A DNA stretch of 64,000 nucleotides, from assembly GCF_028583425.1 (NCBI RefSeq), contig NC_072791.1:11179868-11243867 (forward strand), written 5' to 3'. Origin of the DNA: Eublepharis macularius (Eukaryota > Chordata > Lepidosauria > Squamata > Eublepharidae). Under the pieces are notes generated by a model. That model worked only from the letters and a program-made list of their open reading frames with translations, searched no databases and had not been told where the DNA came from. This document shows, piece after piece, positions 10,085 through 20,715 of the stretch (position 1 is its first letter; every line of letters begins with the position of its first letter). The position numbers and the translations under genes are program-made.

Positions 10085-10350
10085 ACCACCCCTGAGACGC
10101 AGCACAAGATGGAGGGTGGACTCCTTTTGGATGTTGTAGTTGGAGAGGGTGCGGCCATCTTCCAGCTGCTTGCCCACAGAGTTCAGCCTCTGTTGATTGG
10201 GGGAATGCCCTTCTTATCCCGGATCGTGGCCTTCACGTTCTCTATGGTGTCACTGGGCTCCACCTCCAGGGTAACGGTCTTGCCAGTTACGGCCTTCACA
10301 GAGATCTGCATGCCTCCTCTGAGACGTAGCACAAGATGAAGGGAAAGATG
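10085..10350 (-). pseudogene. Processed polyubiquitin pseudogene
   Basis: Minus-strand reading gives the tail of one ubiquitin unit ([10 protein letters not shown]) fused in frame to a second unit, [20 protein letters not shown] and so on, starting at 10311. Head-to-tail fusion after RGG identifies a polyubiquitin (UBB/UBC-like) transcript, intron-free. The second unit runs to about 10085 and again ends [10 protein letters not shown], but one base is missing after GIPP, shifting the frame, and a stop follows. Changes from the near-invariant ubiquitin sequence include F4S, T7A, L8V, I13V, K29T, Q31R and E34K. Such changes are not tolerated in real ubiquitin, so this is a decayed retrocopy. Confidence 0.93.
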
Positions 10351-10744
10351 TCTGTTGAATATCAAGTACAGCCTTCCGTAACCCTAATTCGCATTCTCTG
10401 AATGATGTGTTGTTATCTGTTATCTGCTAGTGTGGTCTGTGATCGTTGCTGAGGCCCAAGTTCAAATCCAGGAAGCGTGGGTGTGAGGTTCACCCTTCAG
10501 CTCTCTGTAGTGGACAAACAGATTAGTCCCTTTGCAAAAGAATTAAGTGTACATAAATCTGACATCAAAAATCACATTCCAAAACCTGTGGGAGAGCGCT
10601 TTAATCTGCCAGGCCGCTCCATTACGGGCCTAAGAGTAGCTATTCTCAAGCAGAGAAACTGCAAAGGAAAATTACAAAGGAATTGCTGAAATTGAGTTTA
10701 TTTGAAAATTTGGAACAATGGTATTGGAATTGGGACATAGGATT
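10351..10744. other. No gene recognised
   Basis: Unique DNA. The 70-codon frame at 10477-10689 has no recognisable domain. Confidence 0.4.
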
Positions 10745-10779
10745 TTTCTAATTAATTAATTAGCTAATTAATAATAATA

Positions 10780-10925
10780 ATAACAACAACGTTTGATTTA
10801 TATACCGCCCTTCAGTACAACTTAATGCCCACTCAGAGCAGTTTACAAAGTATGCTACTATTATCCCCACAACAAAACACCCTGTGAGGTGGGTGGGGCT
10901 GAGAGAGCTCTGAGAGAGCTGTCCG
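10780..10925 (-). mobile_element. MIR-like (CORE) SINE, head-truncated
   Basis: Minus-strand copy of the family with TATACCGCCCTTCAG, CACTCAGAGCAGTTTACAAAG and CCTGTGAGGTGGGTGGGGCT blocks (compare 44.35 and 46.19 kb). The tRNA-like head is lost at its right edge. Confidence 0.7.
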
Positions 10926-10934
10926 TACTAGCCT

Positions 10935-11045
10935 GCCCTTGTCCTTGCCACTAATTGTACTAATCTCACACTATGTAATCCGCCTTGAGTCTCAGTGAGA
11001 AAGGCGGAATATCAATAACATAAATAATAAATAAAATAAATAAAT
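10935..11045 (+). mobile_element. L2-like LINE 3' tail
   Basis: TGTAATCCGCCTTGAGTCTC then GTGAGAAAGGCGG and an (AAATA)n tail: the 3' hairpin end of an L2-like subfamily also seen in inverse at 58.25 kb. Confidence 0.75.
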
Positions 11046-11094
11046 TTGCAATACCCCTCCAATCCTCTGCCTGGACTTTAAAGACTCCTTTTTC

Positions 11095-11228
11095 CACTCC
11101 ATGTGTCTGAGGAAGGGAGCTTTGAATCTCATAGGCTCACACCCTGGAAATCTAGTTGGTCTCTAAGGTGCTACTGGACCCAGTCTTGCTCTTTTACTAC
11201 AGTCCAACACGGCTACCCACCTGAGACT
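11095..11228 (+). repeat. Dispersed CTGANGA/GAAA repeat, family C
   Basis: Begins near GTCTGAGGAAGGGAGCTTTG and ends ACACGGCTACCCACCTGAGA. Related copies at 31.8, 35.75, 37.9, 51.8, 51.95 and 53.5 kb. The 5' block resembles a decayed hammerhead core; the GAAA is lost here. Confidence 0.65.
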
Positions 11229-11377
11229 TCTAAGCCTAGTCTCTGTCACAAAGTGATTTGTGTTTATTAAAATGTTTATATGCCGCTTTTCCTCTTGGTT
11301 CAGGACGGCTTATTGTGAACATAAATGGTCTAAAGTGATGCTATAAAATGACTAGACCGAGGCCTTGATCACCTCAT

Positions 11378-11565
11378 GAGAAGACAAAACTTGCTGGAAA
11401 AGAAAATAATGCTGTGAAAAGTTAACGGCAGTAGGAAAAGAGGAAGACCCAACATGAGATGGATTGACTCATTAAAGGATAGGACATTTTAGAGGTTGTT
11501 AATTCATAGGGTCATCATAAGTGGAAGCAACTTGACAGCACGTAACACACAGAGATGGAATTAAA
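11378..11565 (+). mobile_element. BovB/RTE LINE 3' end
   Basis: Contains GGAAAAGAGGAAGACCCAAC, ATGAGATGGATTGACTC, then GGGTCATCATAAGTGGAAGC and AACTTGACAGCAC with an ACACA end: the C-terminus and 3' end of an RTE-BovB LINE. Strongly 5'-truncated. Confidence 0.8.
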
Positions 11566-11757
11566 ATGAGAGTGGCTTAAAATGCTAATTGCTTTTTGAG
11601 AAATAGTTGTTAGCTAAAGTTTGGCATGTAAACACATGGAAGTAGCGCTCCATCAAAGATTATGGGGTTGTATCCTACAACTCCAGTCTGCTGAGGATAG
11701 CATGTTTCTCTAGAAGAAGCAGGTTTTTGCTGCCATAAAGAACCTCTTCCACTAGAC

Positions 11758-12252
11758 CGCAGGGGTGGCCAAACTTGCTTAATGTCAGAGCCACATAGAA
11801 TAAACGGCAGATGTTTGAGAGCCGCAAGGCATGATGCATTGAAGTGACTTCAGAGGAAGAGGCGGGTTTGGGGGAGTGTCTTGAAAGTGGCATCATAGGA
11901 AGGGGTGGAGTTTTGGTGCAGTATGCTGGAAGTGACAATTGGAAGGGGTGGAACTTGGGAAGAGCCATCACTCGCTGTTTGACAAAAGTGATATCCCATG
12001 CTTCACCCCCAAAGTCCCCAGGTATTTTCTGAGTCAGACCTGGCAACCCCAACCATTTTATTGAAAATATGAAAGACATGGAAAGAAAGAAGGAAAGGGA
12101 GGGAGGGAAAGACATGGAAAGAAAGAAGGGGGGAAATAAACTAAACTAAAATAAACTGTACAGCCACAGCGATACTCAGAGATGTCTGGAAGCCGCACAA
12201 TATGTCTAGAAGAGCCGCATGCGGCTCCCGAGCCACAGTTTGGCCACCCCTG
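11758..12252. mobile_element. Non-autonomous hAT element, family D
   Basis: Ends CAGGGGTGGCCAAACT and AGTTTGGCCACCCCTG are perfect inverse repeats. Flanks CACTAGAC (11750-11757) and CACTAGAG (12253-12260) fit an 8-bp TSD with a couple of extra bases at the left end. The interior has several GAAGTGACxTCA-like units and a purine-rich GAAAGAAAGAAGG stretch (12070-12135). A second copy is at 24171-24760. No transposase. Confidence 0.8.
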
Positions 12253-12260
12253 CACTAGAG

Positions 12261-14302
12261 GAAAGTTCCCTATTCCACCAGGAAGATTCTTTCACTGGAG
12301 GGAAGTTCTGCCATCTGCAGAATGGAAGTTTAGCTAAATTTAAGCTTTAATAGGAGTTTGGTTCCAGTTAGCAGACTAAAGGGATAAGCCGGATCCACCT
12401 GTTGAAAATCCATCCAAATATCATTTGTTTTGTGTTTGCTGATCATTGACAGTTTTATAATATTTTTGGATTGTTATTAGCCTGCTGACATCTCTTTCCT
12501 TTTCACTCTGTGTAAAAAACGTTACAACATTTTCTGGATTCATCCGCTGACTAAATTAGGACAGGAACTGATAGATAACTTCTTTCTTTCTGTTATTATA
12601 ATCATTCATTGTTGTTTTCCTGTGTTGAGTAACCTTTCGTCTTCTGTTTTATTATTGATCTATTGTTTTAGAGCTATGATTAAGTGCGGGCGGAAATGCA
12701 ATGGAAACTATGAATAATAATGCATTAATACAAGCTTTGAGAATAGGCTATTCTCAGAGGTGACAAAAACCATTTGTGTTAAGGGACTCTCATTTGTGAT
12801 ATTTATTCATCGTCCGTTCCACATAATGACTCATGCATATTGATGCATTTGCCACACTCTGTGTGGCTTCAGATGTTCGGAAAGCACATGGTGCAGTCCT
12901 CTTGAGATGGGAACTCTTTGGAGAGCAAAAGGGAAATCTTACCGCTAAAACCATCCCAAGGCCAAATATTCCCCACATATAGAAAACTAGCATCTCATAA
13001 AGAAGTATTGACTGTACCATGTGCTTTTCTGGAACACTTGCATTGGCTGGTAGGTGGCAACTATGTTTTATAAGGAACACGGGGCTGCTACTGAAAATGG
13101 TAGTCCTGAGCGTTCTATCATCCCCTTCGGAAATAATCTACTTCATTTTTCTCAGTGTCCTCATGTGACGAAGATGTCTGTTTTCTTGCACATGCCATAT
13201 CACAGGCTGCCACAGGTGGAGGTAGGGTATCGCACAGGGTACATTGAAGTAGGTGTTCTAGAGGGGGAGAATCTACCAAGGCTGCTGTTTTTCAGTGGCA
13301 GCCCTGAGCTCCAAGTTCTCTTACAGATCCTACACTATGTAAGGGCCCTGGACTAGAAGTTCTGCTGCAGTGATGCCTCAGAGTTGCCTTTGAATCCTGA
13401 ACACAATAAGTTGAAGTGGTCTGAAAAGACCACTTGAAAAAAAAAGAATCAGAAAGAAAAATATTAGGGAAAGGAATGTCAGAAAAGCTGAAGTCTTTTT
13501 CAGTACATTGTGAAGAGTTCTGCATCAAACCCACTGAGCCGAGAACAGAAGTCAGTAGATTCGGTGCTGCCCATTTGGCCACAGGGAGAGAGCAAATTAC
13601 AGTGCTGTTCCAATCATTATTTTGCATTTAGATTTCCAAGGAGATATATTTTGGTTTCAACACGGTCTAAGCAGTTGACAGGCAGCTTCATCTTTTGGCA
13701 GATTCTTACCACAAAAACAGGTGGTTTTGAACAAGCTAATCCACAATGAATAATTGAAAGTAAAAGACGCGGGGGGTGGGGAGAGAAAGAGAGAGTGTGT
13801 TTGGGGGGGCATTAATAATTTCATGGAAGGGAAGAGAACGTGAACCAACCCCACCCACATGGCCCTTTACAAAATCACCGCACATTCCTCTGACGTTCCA
13901 AGCACTTCATCCGTAATTATGTATGCAATATAGGGAGGAACGAGGAAGAGATATGAAGAGGCACTTCAGAGTCCTGCTGAGCCTTCAGAGAGTTTCCAAA
14001 AGGGCTCATTCTCCTCCGATGATAATTGGAGTGTATTTATGGAACTGGAATATGTCTCCAGTTGGCTGTGGGCCAGCTGCCACCACCTTTCTGGTGAATA
14101 ACAGTGTCTTTTTAAGTGTGTCTTTTAAAAAAAAATCTATTACCTTGTGTGAGGGCCTGCCGTTATATTTCTATTCCACCCCTAGCTTTCATTCACAAAA
14201 CTCTTTGGTTCCAGGTGAGTGGGAACGCTAAGAAAAGACTTCTTTTACTCCATCCTTCGCCTTCCTTCCCTTTCTCAAATCACCAGTGAAAAGACACAGT
14301 GG
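12261..14302. other. Unique DNA, no gene recognised
   Basis: About 2 kb of low-repeat sequence. 12380-12780 is AT-rich with ATTATTGATC and AATAATGCATTAATA blocks and could be conserved non-coding DNA. Frames at 13054-13356 and 13292-13627 overlap on opposite strands and have no domain. Confidence 0.4.
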
Positions 14303-14452
14303 CTGCTTCCACACGTTGGATAATCCACTTTCAATATGCTTTAGTGAACATTTATAACTGATTTTCCATGTGTGGAACAAAAAATCCACTTCTAAAGGAT
14401 AACTAAAGTGCATTGAAAGTGCATTATTCAACGTGTGTGGAAACGGCCCGTG
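14303..14452. mobile_element. MITE with GGCTGCTTCCACACG ends, family E
   Basis: Inverted ends GGCTGCTTCCACACGTTGGA … CAACGTGTGTGGAAACGGCC with ATAAxCCACTTTCAAT blocks in both arms. Same family as 28629-28784 and related at the termini to 49083-49309 and 49617-49827. Confidence 0.75.
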
Positions 14453-14561
14453 CCTCGGAGAAAAAAGCTGTTTATATTTATTTGTCCTTCTTTTTTAAAA
14501 AAGCCCCTGCGCTATATTTCTTTGCAACCTCCATAATGGCCTTTTTTTGCTCCCGTAGCAC

Positions 14562-14673
<112 letters not shown>

Positions 14674-14838
14674 GGGGAGGGCGGGATTTGTGGAGGAGAA
14701 GGAGCTCGCTGGGGCATAATGGCATAGAGACCACCTTCCAAAACAGCCATTTTCTCCAGGGGAACTGATCTCTGTAGCCTGGAGATCAGTTGTAATTCCA
14801 GGAGATCTCCAGGTCCCACCTGGAGAATCATCAACCCT
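14674..14838 (+). mobile_element. hAT-type MITE, TAGGGTTGCCAG family, left-truncated
   Basis: Retains GGCGGGATTTG, GGCATAATGGCATAGAG, CAGCCATTTTCTCCAGGGGA and GGAGATCTCCAGGTCCCACC. The left half, including TAGGGTTGCCAG, is missing where the (TTTC)n array begins. Confidence 0.75.
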
Positions 14839-14904
14839 GTTTCTCGGCACAACCCCATATCTTTCCACCTTACTTTCAGCCTCCTAACATGAATAAAACC
14901 CTTC

Positions 14905-15138
14905 ACCTTTTTATTTATTTACTTCATTTACACCACGTTTTCCTCCCCGCTGGCAACCCGAAGCAGCTTATATCATTCTCCTCCCCTGTATTTTATTCTC
15001 ACAACAACCCTGTTAGGCTGAAAGAGTTTGACTGGCCCAAGGTCATCCAGTGACCCTCTGTAGGAGATGGGAGATATGAACCTGGGTTTCCCAAATCCTG
15101 GTCTGACACTCTAACCACTGCACCACTCTGGTCCTCGC
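14905..15138 (-). mobile_element. MIR-like (CORE) SINE with tRNA-derived head
   Basis: Reverse complement has a tRNA-like head (GTGCAGTGGTTAGAGTGTCA, A box; GGTTCATATCTCC-like B box), a central GGATGACCTTGGGCCAGTCA block, CAGGGTTGTTGTGAG and an A/T-rich tail. Architecture matches MIR/CORE SINEs with an L2-like tail. Confidence 0.8.
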
Positions 15139-15159
15139 TTCCTCTCACTTCCTTCCTCA

Positions 15160-15372
15160 CTCTTCTAATTTGCGGGCTGTCCTCCCTGCCTAAGTACATC
15201 TGATCTCCAGAAACTACAGAGATCAATTCTCCTGGAGGAAACGGAAGCTTTGGAGGGCAGATTCCTGGCATCGCATCCCTGCTGCCGATCCCTTCTATCC
15301 CCGAACTTGGCCTTCCCCAGCCTCTGTCTCCAAATCTCCAGGCATTTTCCTACCAGGAATTGGCAACCCTAC
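15160..15372 (-). mobile_element. hAT-type MITE, TAGGGTTGCCAG family
   Basis: Inverse copy: TCTGATCTCCAGAAACTACA at left, CTCCAAATCTCCAGGCATTT and GGAATTGGCAACCCTA at right. The left end is eroded. Confidence 0.75.
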
Positions 15373-15626
15373 ACCCAACTAGAGGCAAAACATATTGAGA
15401 CAGTAGAAAGACAGAGCAATATAGTTTGGGGCCATCTCTCTGCCGTGGCAGCTTCACTTATCTGAACAGGCAAAATTAACAACTGCCTATTCATGTGCTT
15501 TCCACCTTATGGAAAGGCCTGTCTGGTGAGGACAAAACTGGATTATTCAGGAGTGTATTCATGTAAAAGGACTGTACTATTAAATAATAATAATAACTGC
15601 GCCCCACCCACTGACTGGGTGGGGCA

Positions 15627-15752
15627 GCCAGGGAGATCGCTGCTCAGAGGGTTTGTTAATTTCCTCTTTGCCTCCGGAAGGCTCTGTCAGTTTCACCTCC
15701 CCTTCTAAGAGGCGAAGAGGAAATAAACCTTTTGAGCAGGGATCTCCCTGGC
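15627..15752. mobile_element. Small foldback element
   Basis: About 45-bp arms GCCAGGGAGATCGCTGCTCA…CTCTTTGCCTC (15627-15674) and inverse (15709-15752) with few mismatches around a 34-bp loop. Family unknown. Confidence 0.65.
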
Positions 15753-16227
15753 TCTGTAGAGAGGGAAAGTTGACAGAGCCGATCTCTTTTAAAACTCAGC
15801 TTCCCGGCCAACATCGCGACTCCCTTCACGTGCTCCTCCTTGTGTAATTCGTCTCATGTAGCTTAGCTCTGAGACGCTCCATTAACCTCACGTGCTTCAA
15901 AAGGTTACTGAGTGGGAAAATGAAGGAGGAGAGAACCAACTACACTACCCTGAACTCCTTGGAGGAAGTGCATGATAAAACTGTGACAGAGAAACCCTGC
16001 CGTTTCTCTTCCCCTGCCTCCCTCCATGTGCCTCCAGTTTTTCCTCCACTGGCTCTATCCCTGTTGGTCAAAGTGCATAGGAGATGGGTGACTGAGCTGG
16101 GTAAAACCAAACGGGTCTCCTTTAGGGCATGGTCACTGCAGTTGGTTCCTACCCTCCTTAAGAGTGCACCTGGCTGTTAGGCAGTGTTATGAAGCCAGCA
16201 TTCAGAGCTGGGCTGCCAGTGTCCCTT
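15753..16227. other. No gene recognised
   Basis: Unique DNA. The 86-codon frame 15920-16180 has no recognisable domain. Confidence 0.4.
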
Positions 16228-16440
16228 GAGCACACACACACACGAATCTGTTTTATACTGAATCAAACCATCTGTCCATCAAGGTCAGTATTGTCTACCC
16301 AAACCAGCAGTGGCTCTCCGGGATCTCAAGCAAAGGATCTCATATTACCTACTGCCTTATCCTTTTAACTAAAGATGTCTGGGGTTGAACCTGGCACCTT
16401 CTGTATACAAAGCAGAAGCTCTTCCATAGAGCTATGTCCT
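16228..16440 (-). mobile_element. tRNA-derived SINE
   Basis: Reverse complement starts with a tRNA-like head (TAGCTCTATGGAAGAGCTTC; B box GGTTCAACCCCAGAC), continues through TAGGTAATATGAGATCCTTT, CACTGCTGGTTTGGG and ATACTGACCTTGATGGACAG, and ends with the ATTCAGTATAAAACAG tail. Same family as 25.57, 42.44 and 61.87/62.51 kb. Confidence 0.8.
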
Positions 16441-16799
16441 TTCTCCTAAACCAAACAGTGTGACTTCAGGATTAGTGCTGTTCTGGTATAGATTTCTGAC
16501 TCAGGAGTCCACAAAGATTTCTACCACGGAATACATAATAATAGGAGAGGAGAACAGCCAATGCAGTGGGTCAGCAAATGATATGAAGCCTCTTAGCAGG
16601 AACAACGGGTAAGACCAAATTTCACAAGCTTGAACATCCGCATTTTGATTCCACTTCTCTCCTAGGCTCTCTGTTGTTTCCTCGTGCAGAATTTTCTTCC
16701 TTGTAAAAATGTTCACGCTTTCCAACACTGATTTGTACATCAGTTGCATACAAAACGGCGTAAAACTACCATAAAATGAAACAAAGGAATCACCAACAG
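16441..16799. other. No gene recognised
   Basis: Unique DNA with short frames only. Confidence 0.4.
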
Positions 16800-17178
16800 A
16801 AACTCTTTGTCTAAGGAAAGTCGGGCCTTCCAGGATCTTGTATCATTTAGGCGGGCCTGTAAGACAGAGATGTTCCGCCAGGCATATGGTGGAGGCTAAT
16901 TTTAGCCCATCATTGCCGAGCCTTCCACCGGTCTCCCTCTATGAGGGGTTATGGAGAGTCCACTGCTGGCTGCCCTGAAAAGGAGTACAGTATTCTTTCT
17001 GTCCGCTACTACCTCTCCTTTTTGTATGCTGATGGGCAGGAGTGCAGGACTGCCCCATCTTGGAATGGTTTTATTAATTGCTTGTGATAATTGTTTTTAT
17101 GTTGTATTTTAATCAATGTTGTACCTCGCCCTGAGCCCGCTTGCGGGAAGGGCGGTTTAAAAATATAATTAAATAAAT
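16800..17178 (+). mobile_element. L2-like LINE 3' end
   Basis: Starts within ORF2 C-terminus: TTTAGGCGGGCCTGTAAGAC and AGATGTTCCGCCAGGCATAT encode FRRACKTEMFRQAY. The 3' UTR ends CCTGAGCCCGCTTGCGGGAA, GGGCGG and AAATA, a stem-loop tail. Confidence 0.85.
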
Positions 17179-17243
17179 AAATGAATGAATGAATGAATGA
17201 ATGAATGAATGAATGAATGAATGAATGAATGAATGAATGAATG
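17179..17243. repeat. (AATG)n microsatellite, about 16 units
   Basis: Clean AATG array directly continuing the AAAT tail of the L2-like copy, from which it probably expanded. Confidence 0.97.
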
Positions 17244-18084
17244 GAGATGAACCGAAATCATCGAGAATGGCACTGCACAGAATCAAAAAGAAACACAAGT
17301 GGCCACATTGGAGTCTCCTGCCGGACAACCACTACTTTTCTGGAAAATGAACTGAGATGGTTGGTCGCCCTCTTAAGACACAAGTTACGAACGGCTTCCA
17401 ATGCCATTAGTAAGATCGTGAATTCTGTACATCCCATTATCGCTCCTCTGAGTTATTTGGTCTCCGCGGCTTTAAACTGTTTATATAAAGGAAGCAATAA
17501 AAATAATTGCACCATTGACAATGGCTGTGATGGACAGCCTGCCATTTCCAAATCCCCAAAGTTCCTTGCCTCAAATGGTTTTCTTGAATTACATTGCCAG
17601 AGAGATATGCAGCATGCCAAAAAATGTAAACGGGATCTTGCTTTTTTCAAAATTCCAGGGCTCCCCCCCGCCTTTATCTTTGACTTTTGACCTTCTGTTC
17701 AGAATGTTGTACGAGTTGATCTCTAGCATTTTTTCCATCCTGCCTCAGCTGTGCCCCAGAAAGAGTTTCTCTTCTGGGATAAGGCAGTATCCGGGACTGG
17801 ATTATAAGAACATATGGGATGGTGCATTAGCTTATAGGAACTGGCCCCAGAGAATGGTCGAAGGATGGAGGCCCACGTACAGGTGTTGACACAGCGTCGA
17901 ATCCCGGGGGAAGACTCGGTGAGTCTGGCGTGAAGCAGAAAAAGGATATGCGCATTCCAAGATGACAAGCAGGGGACCTGTATGAGGACTTCAGATTTCT
18001 GTAATCTGAGTCGTAGTATATTGCTTACTAGATGTCTCATCAAATTGACTGTTTCATTTTACACTGTGTAATCTGCCCCGTCCT
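17244..18084. other. Unique DNA with a 149-codon frame
   Basis: The plus frame 17241-17690 starts at the edge of the microsatellite. I recognise no domain in it, and overlapping frames in both orientations are of similar length, so I do not call a gene. No flanking splice signals stand out. Confidence 0.4.
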
Positions 18085-18218
18085 GGATGGCCCGGCCAGC
18101 CTGATCTCATCAGATCTCAGAAGCAAAACAGGAGTTGACCTGGTTAGTATATGAATGAGAGTCTGCCACAGAAATCCAGGGTCGCTACGCAGAAGTAGGC
18201 AGTGTCAAACCACCTCTC
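18085..18218 (+). mobile_element. 5S rRNA-derived SINE, 5' portion
   Basis: GGCCAGCCTGATCTCATCAG and ATCTCAGAAGCAAAACAGG then GGTTAGTATATGAATGAGAG match a 5S-like head, followed by CAGGGTCGCTACGCAG and ACCACCTCT. Its RTE-like tail lies beyond two later insertions, at 18747-18800. Confidence 0.8.
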
Positions 18219-18224
18219 TTCCTC

Positions 18225-18477
18225 TCTCTTGTTTGTTTGTTTGAGACTTTTATTCCGCTCTCCCCGCAAGCAGGCCCAGGGTGGATTACATCAGATAAAA
18301 TACACTTTCATCATAAAAGCAATAAAACAATATAAAAAGATCAGACATTTAACAAACATCACAACATACAATATAAAAGCTAATATGCAAGACAGCAGCA
18401 ATGAGTTTACTAGAAGCTAGATGGTGGGCGACTGATAGGGAGGGCTCAGATCTTCTCCTGTGTCCAGGCCGGCCAAG
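18225..18477 (-). mobile_element. L2-like LINE 3' UTR
   Basis: Inverse copy of the CCCGCTTGCGGGGAGAG-type tail: TTATTCCGCTCTCCCCGCAA then GCAGGCCCAGGGTGGATTAC and an A-rich 3' UTR. Inserted into the 5S-type SINE. Confidence 0.75.
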
Positions 18478-18485
18478 GCCTAGCC

Positions 18486-18736
18486 CCGGGGCTTTTTTTC
18501 AGCAGGAACGCAGTGGAACGGAGTTCCGGCACCTCTTGAAAATGGTCACATGGCCGGTGGCCCCACCCCCTGATCTCCAGACAGAGGGGAGTTTAGATTG
18601 CCCTCCGCGCCATGTGACCATTTTCGCCAAGGGCGATTTAAACTTTAAAAAACTCCTCCCTTGTTCCAGCTGACCCAAAGTGACATCATTGTGCAGTCCT
18701 GAGTTCCACCACCTCTTTTCCCAGAAAAAAAGCCCA
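18486..18736. mobile_element. Non-autonomous hAT element, family A
   Basis: 251 bp, ends GGGGCTTTTTTTCAGC and inverse (GAAAAAAAGCCC). The exact 8-bp direct repeat GCCTAGCC at 18478-18485 and 18737-18744 is its TSD. Arms contain GGAACGGAGTTCCGGCACCT and GAGTTCCACCACCTCTT. Confidence 0.9.
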
Positions 18737-18746
18737 GCCTAGCCCT

Positions 18747-18800
18747 ATGGGGGTCTCCATAAGTTGGCTGTGACTTGATAGCATTCTACACACACAATCT
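18747..18800 (+). mobile_element. 5S-derived SINE tail, separated by insertions
   Basis: CTATGGGGGTCTCCATAAGT and TGGCTGTGACTTGATAGC form the RTE/BovB-like 3' tail expected after the piece at 18085-18218. Confidence 0.8.
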
Positions 18801-18937
18801 GCTATGAGTCAGTGAGAAAGGCGAACCATAAATATGCTAGATAAATAAATAATATTCCTCTCTGCTGACACCCACTTCCCTCATCCATTTGGCCGCAGTT
18901 TCCTTCCTTTCCTCTGGCTTGGCTTTCCCACTCACTT

Positions 18938-19113
18938 AGGGCCAAGCTACAAGTGAGGAATGACACTTGCCTGGCAAGTGAACAGACTCACGTGTATTCC
19001 TCCCTGTTCACTTGCCATTCACTTGCGCTCCAGTGGCAAGTGAACAAGAAGGAATACACGTGAGTCTGTTCACTTGTCGTTCAAGTGTCATTCGTCACTT
19101 GTAGCTTGGCCCT
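18938..19113. mobile_element. Foldback element, family B
   Basis: Terminal AGGGCCAAGCTACAAGTGA and inverse. The interior is a second palindrome (GGCAAGTGAACAGACTCACG … inverse). Shares only its ends with the other family B copies. Confidence 0.85.
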
Positions 19114-19726
19114 CAGACCCTCAGGGAAAAACTAATTCTGCACCCCACTGGCTCACCTTTCTTCCTTGTTTTCTCCATTTCCCTTCTTGTCCCTTCCCAC
19201 TCGCCAGACATCCTGGAGGTCTCCAGCCAGTGTAGTGTGTGGGGGACCCTCTCCATGAGCGTTGATTGCCCTCAGCAAAGCGTAACCGCTGAGACATCTG
19301 ACGCTTGGTAGTGCCCACTATACACTTCTGCAGATTCCCTGGTACACTTTGTGTGGCCTCAGATATATTGTTGTCACGGGTTGCCTTGGCAACCCAAAAT
19401 GGCACCAAGATCTCATGAATTATTTCAGAAGATCTGGGTCGTCAGAGAGTTTTGTATTCTTTCTTCCCTATCCCACCCCCATTATTTTAATTTCATATTT
19501 TTTCTCCCCAGCCACGATTTGTGAAAACCTCTATTATAGCTCTGGTTAACCCAGCTGAGTGGATTTTTTGATTGTGTGGCAGAGGCATATGAACTGGAGT
19601 CAGGCAAGTTTAGGCTATGAGGAAAAGCAAAGCGTTTCCATATAATGTTGAAAGCACCTTTCAGCCTACCTCATGGTATTTCTGTGACTGTTGTTACTGA
19701 AGGAAATGAAACAGAAATGAGATCAC
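19114..19726. other. No gene recognised
   Basis: Unique DNA. The 95-codon minus frame 19121-19408 has no domain. Confidence 0.4.
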
Positions 19727-20285
19727 AGAATCATAGAGTTGGAAGGGGCCATACAGACCATCTAGTCCAACCCCCTGCCCAGAGCAGGATCAGCCTAAAG
19801 CATCTCTGACAAGTATTCATCCAGCCTCTTCTTGAAAACTGCCAGTGAGGGGGAGCTCACCACCTCCCTAGGCAGCTGATTCCACTTTTGAACTACTCTG
19901 ACCGTGAAAAGGTTTTTCCTAATATCCAGACGGTACCTTTGTGCATGTAGTTTTAGCCCATTGCTTCGCGTCCTACCCTCTGCTGCCAATTGGAACAGCT
20001 CCCTGCCCTCCTCCAAATGACAGCCTTTCAAATACTTAAAGAGAGCAAACCCCCCTCAATCTCCTCTTCTCCAAACTAAACATTCCCAAGGCCCTCAGCC
20101 TTTCCTCGTAGGGCTCAGTCTCCAGACCCCTGATCATCCTCATCGCTCTCCTCTGCACCCTCTCAATTTTGTCCACATCCTTTTTGAAGTGAGGCCTCCA
20201 GAACTGCACACAATACTCCAGGTGTGGCCTGACCAAGGCAGTATAGAGAGGGGCTATTGAGTATGACCTCCTGCGATTTCGACGC
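19727..20285 (-). mobile_element. CR1 LINE ORF2 C-terminus and 3' end
   Basis: Two minus frames give consecutive CR1 ORF2 segments: 20236-20036 [20 protein letters not shown] and [15 protein letters not shown] with SLEKRRLRG, then 20031-19795 NGLKLHAQRYRLDIRKNLFT and WNQLPREVVSSPSLAVFKKR. The two frames are offset, so at least one indel lies near 20035. The 3' end reads ATTCTGTGATC, a degenerate CR1 ATTCTATG terminus. 5'-truncated; a further CR1-like scrap may reach 20345. Confidence 0.93.
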
Positions 20286-20511
20286 TATGGCCCCTTTGAT
20301 ACAACCCAGGATTGATACAACCCAGGATTGAGATCCATGAACACTGGCTGTAACTTCTAGCCAATGTAGATATTACATCCCAAATGTACACAGAATACAT
20401 TCCTTCTCTGGGGGATGTAATTAGAACACAATATTAACCACGGGAATGGGTATAGCAGTGGGCTACAATCTATGCTCCAGAGAAGTCTGGAAGATTATCC
20501 GTCCTAGGGTT

Positions 20512-20715
20512 GCCAGCTCCAGGTTGGGAAATTCCTGGAGGTTTGAGGGTGGAGTCTGGAGATGATGGGGTTTGGAGAAGGGATGGACCTCAGCAGGGTA
20601 TAATGCCATAGAGTCCACCCTCCGAAGCAGCCATTTTCTCCAGTGGAATTGATACTTCTAGTCTGGAGATTAGTTGTAATTCTGGAAGATCTCAGGCCCC
20701 ATGTGAAGACTATAG
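20512..20715 (+). mobile_element. hAT-type MITE, TAGGGTTGCCAG family
   Basis: Starts TAGGGTTGCCAGCTCCAGGT and GGGAAATTCCTGGAGG, then GGTATAATGCCATAGAG and GAAGCAGCCATTTTCTCCAG. The right end is degenerate. Confidence 0.85.

Noticed and set aside
10183-10365. Functional ubiquitin gene
   Set aside because: A frame break after GIPP and several changes at near-invariant residues show a retrocopy pseudogene.
17241-17690. 149-codon frame as a host gene
   Set aside because: Starts at a microsatellite, no recognisable domain, and overlapping frames of similar length occur in the same DNA.
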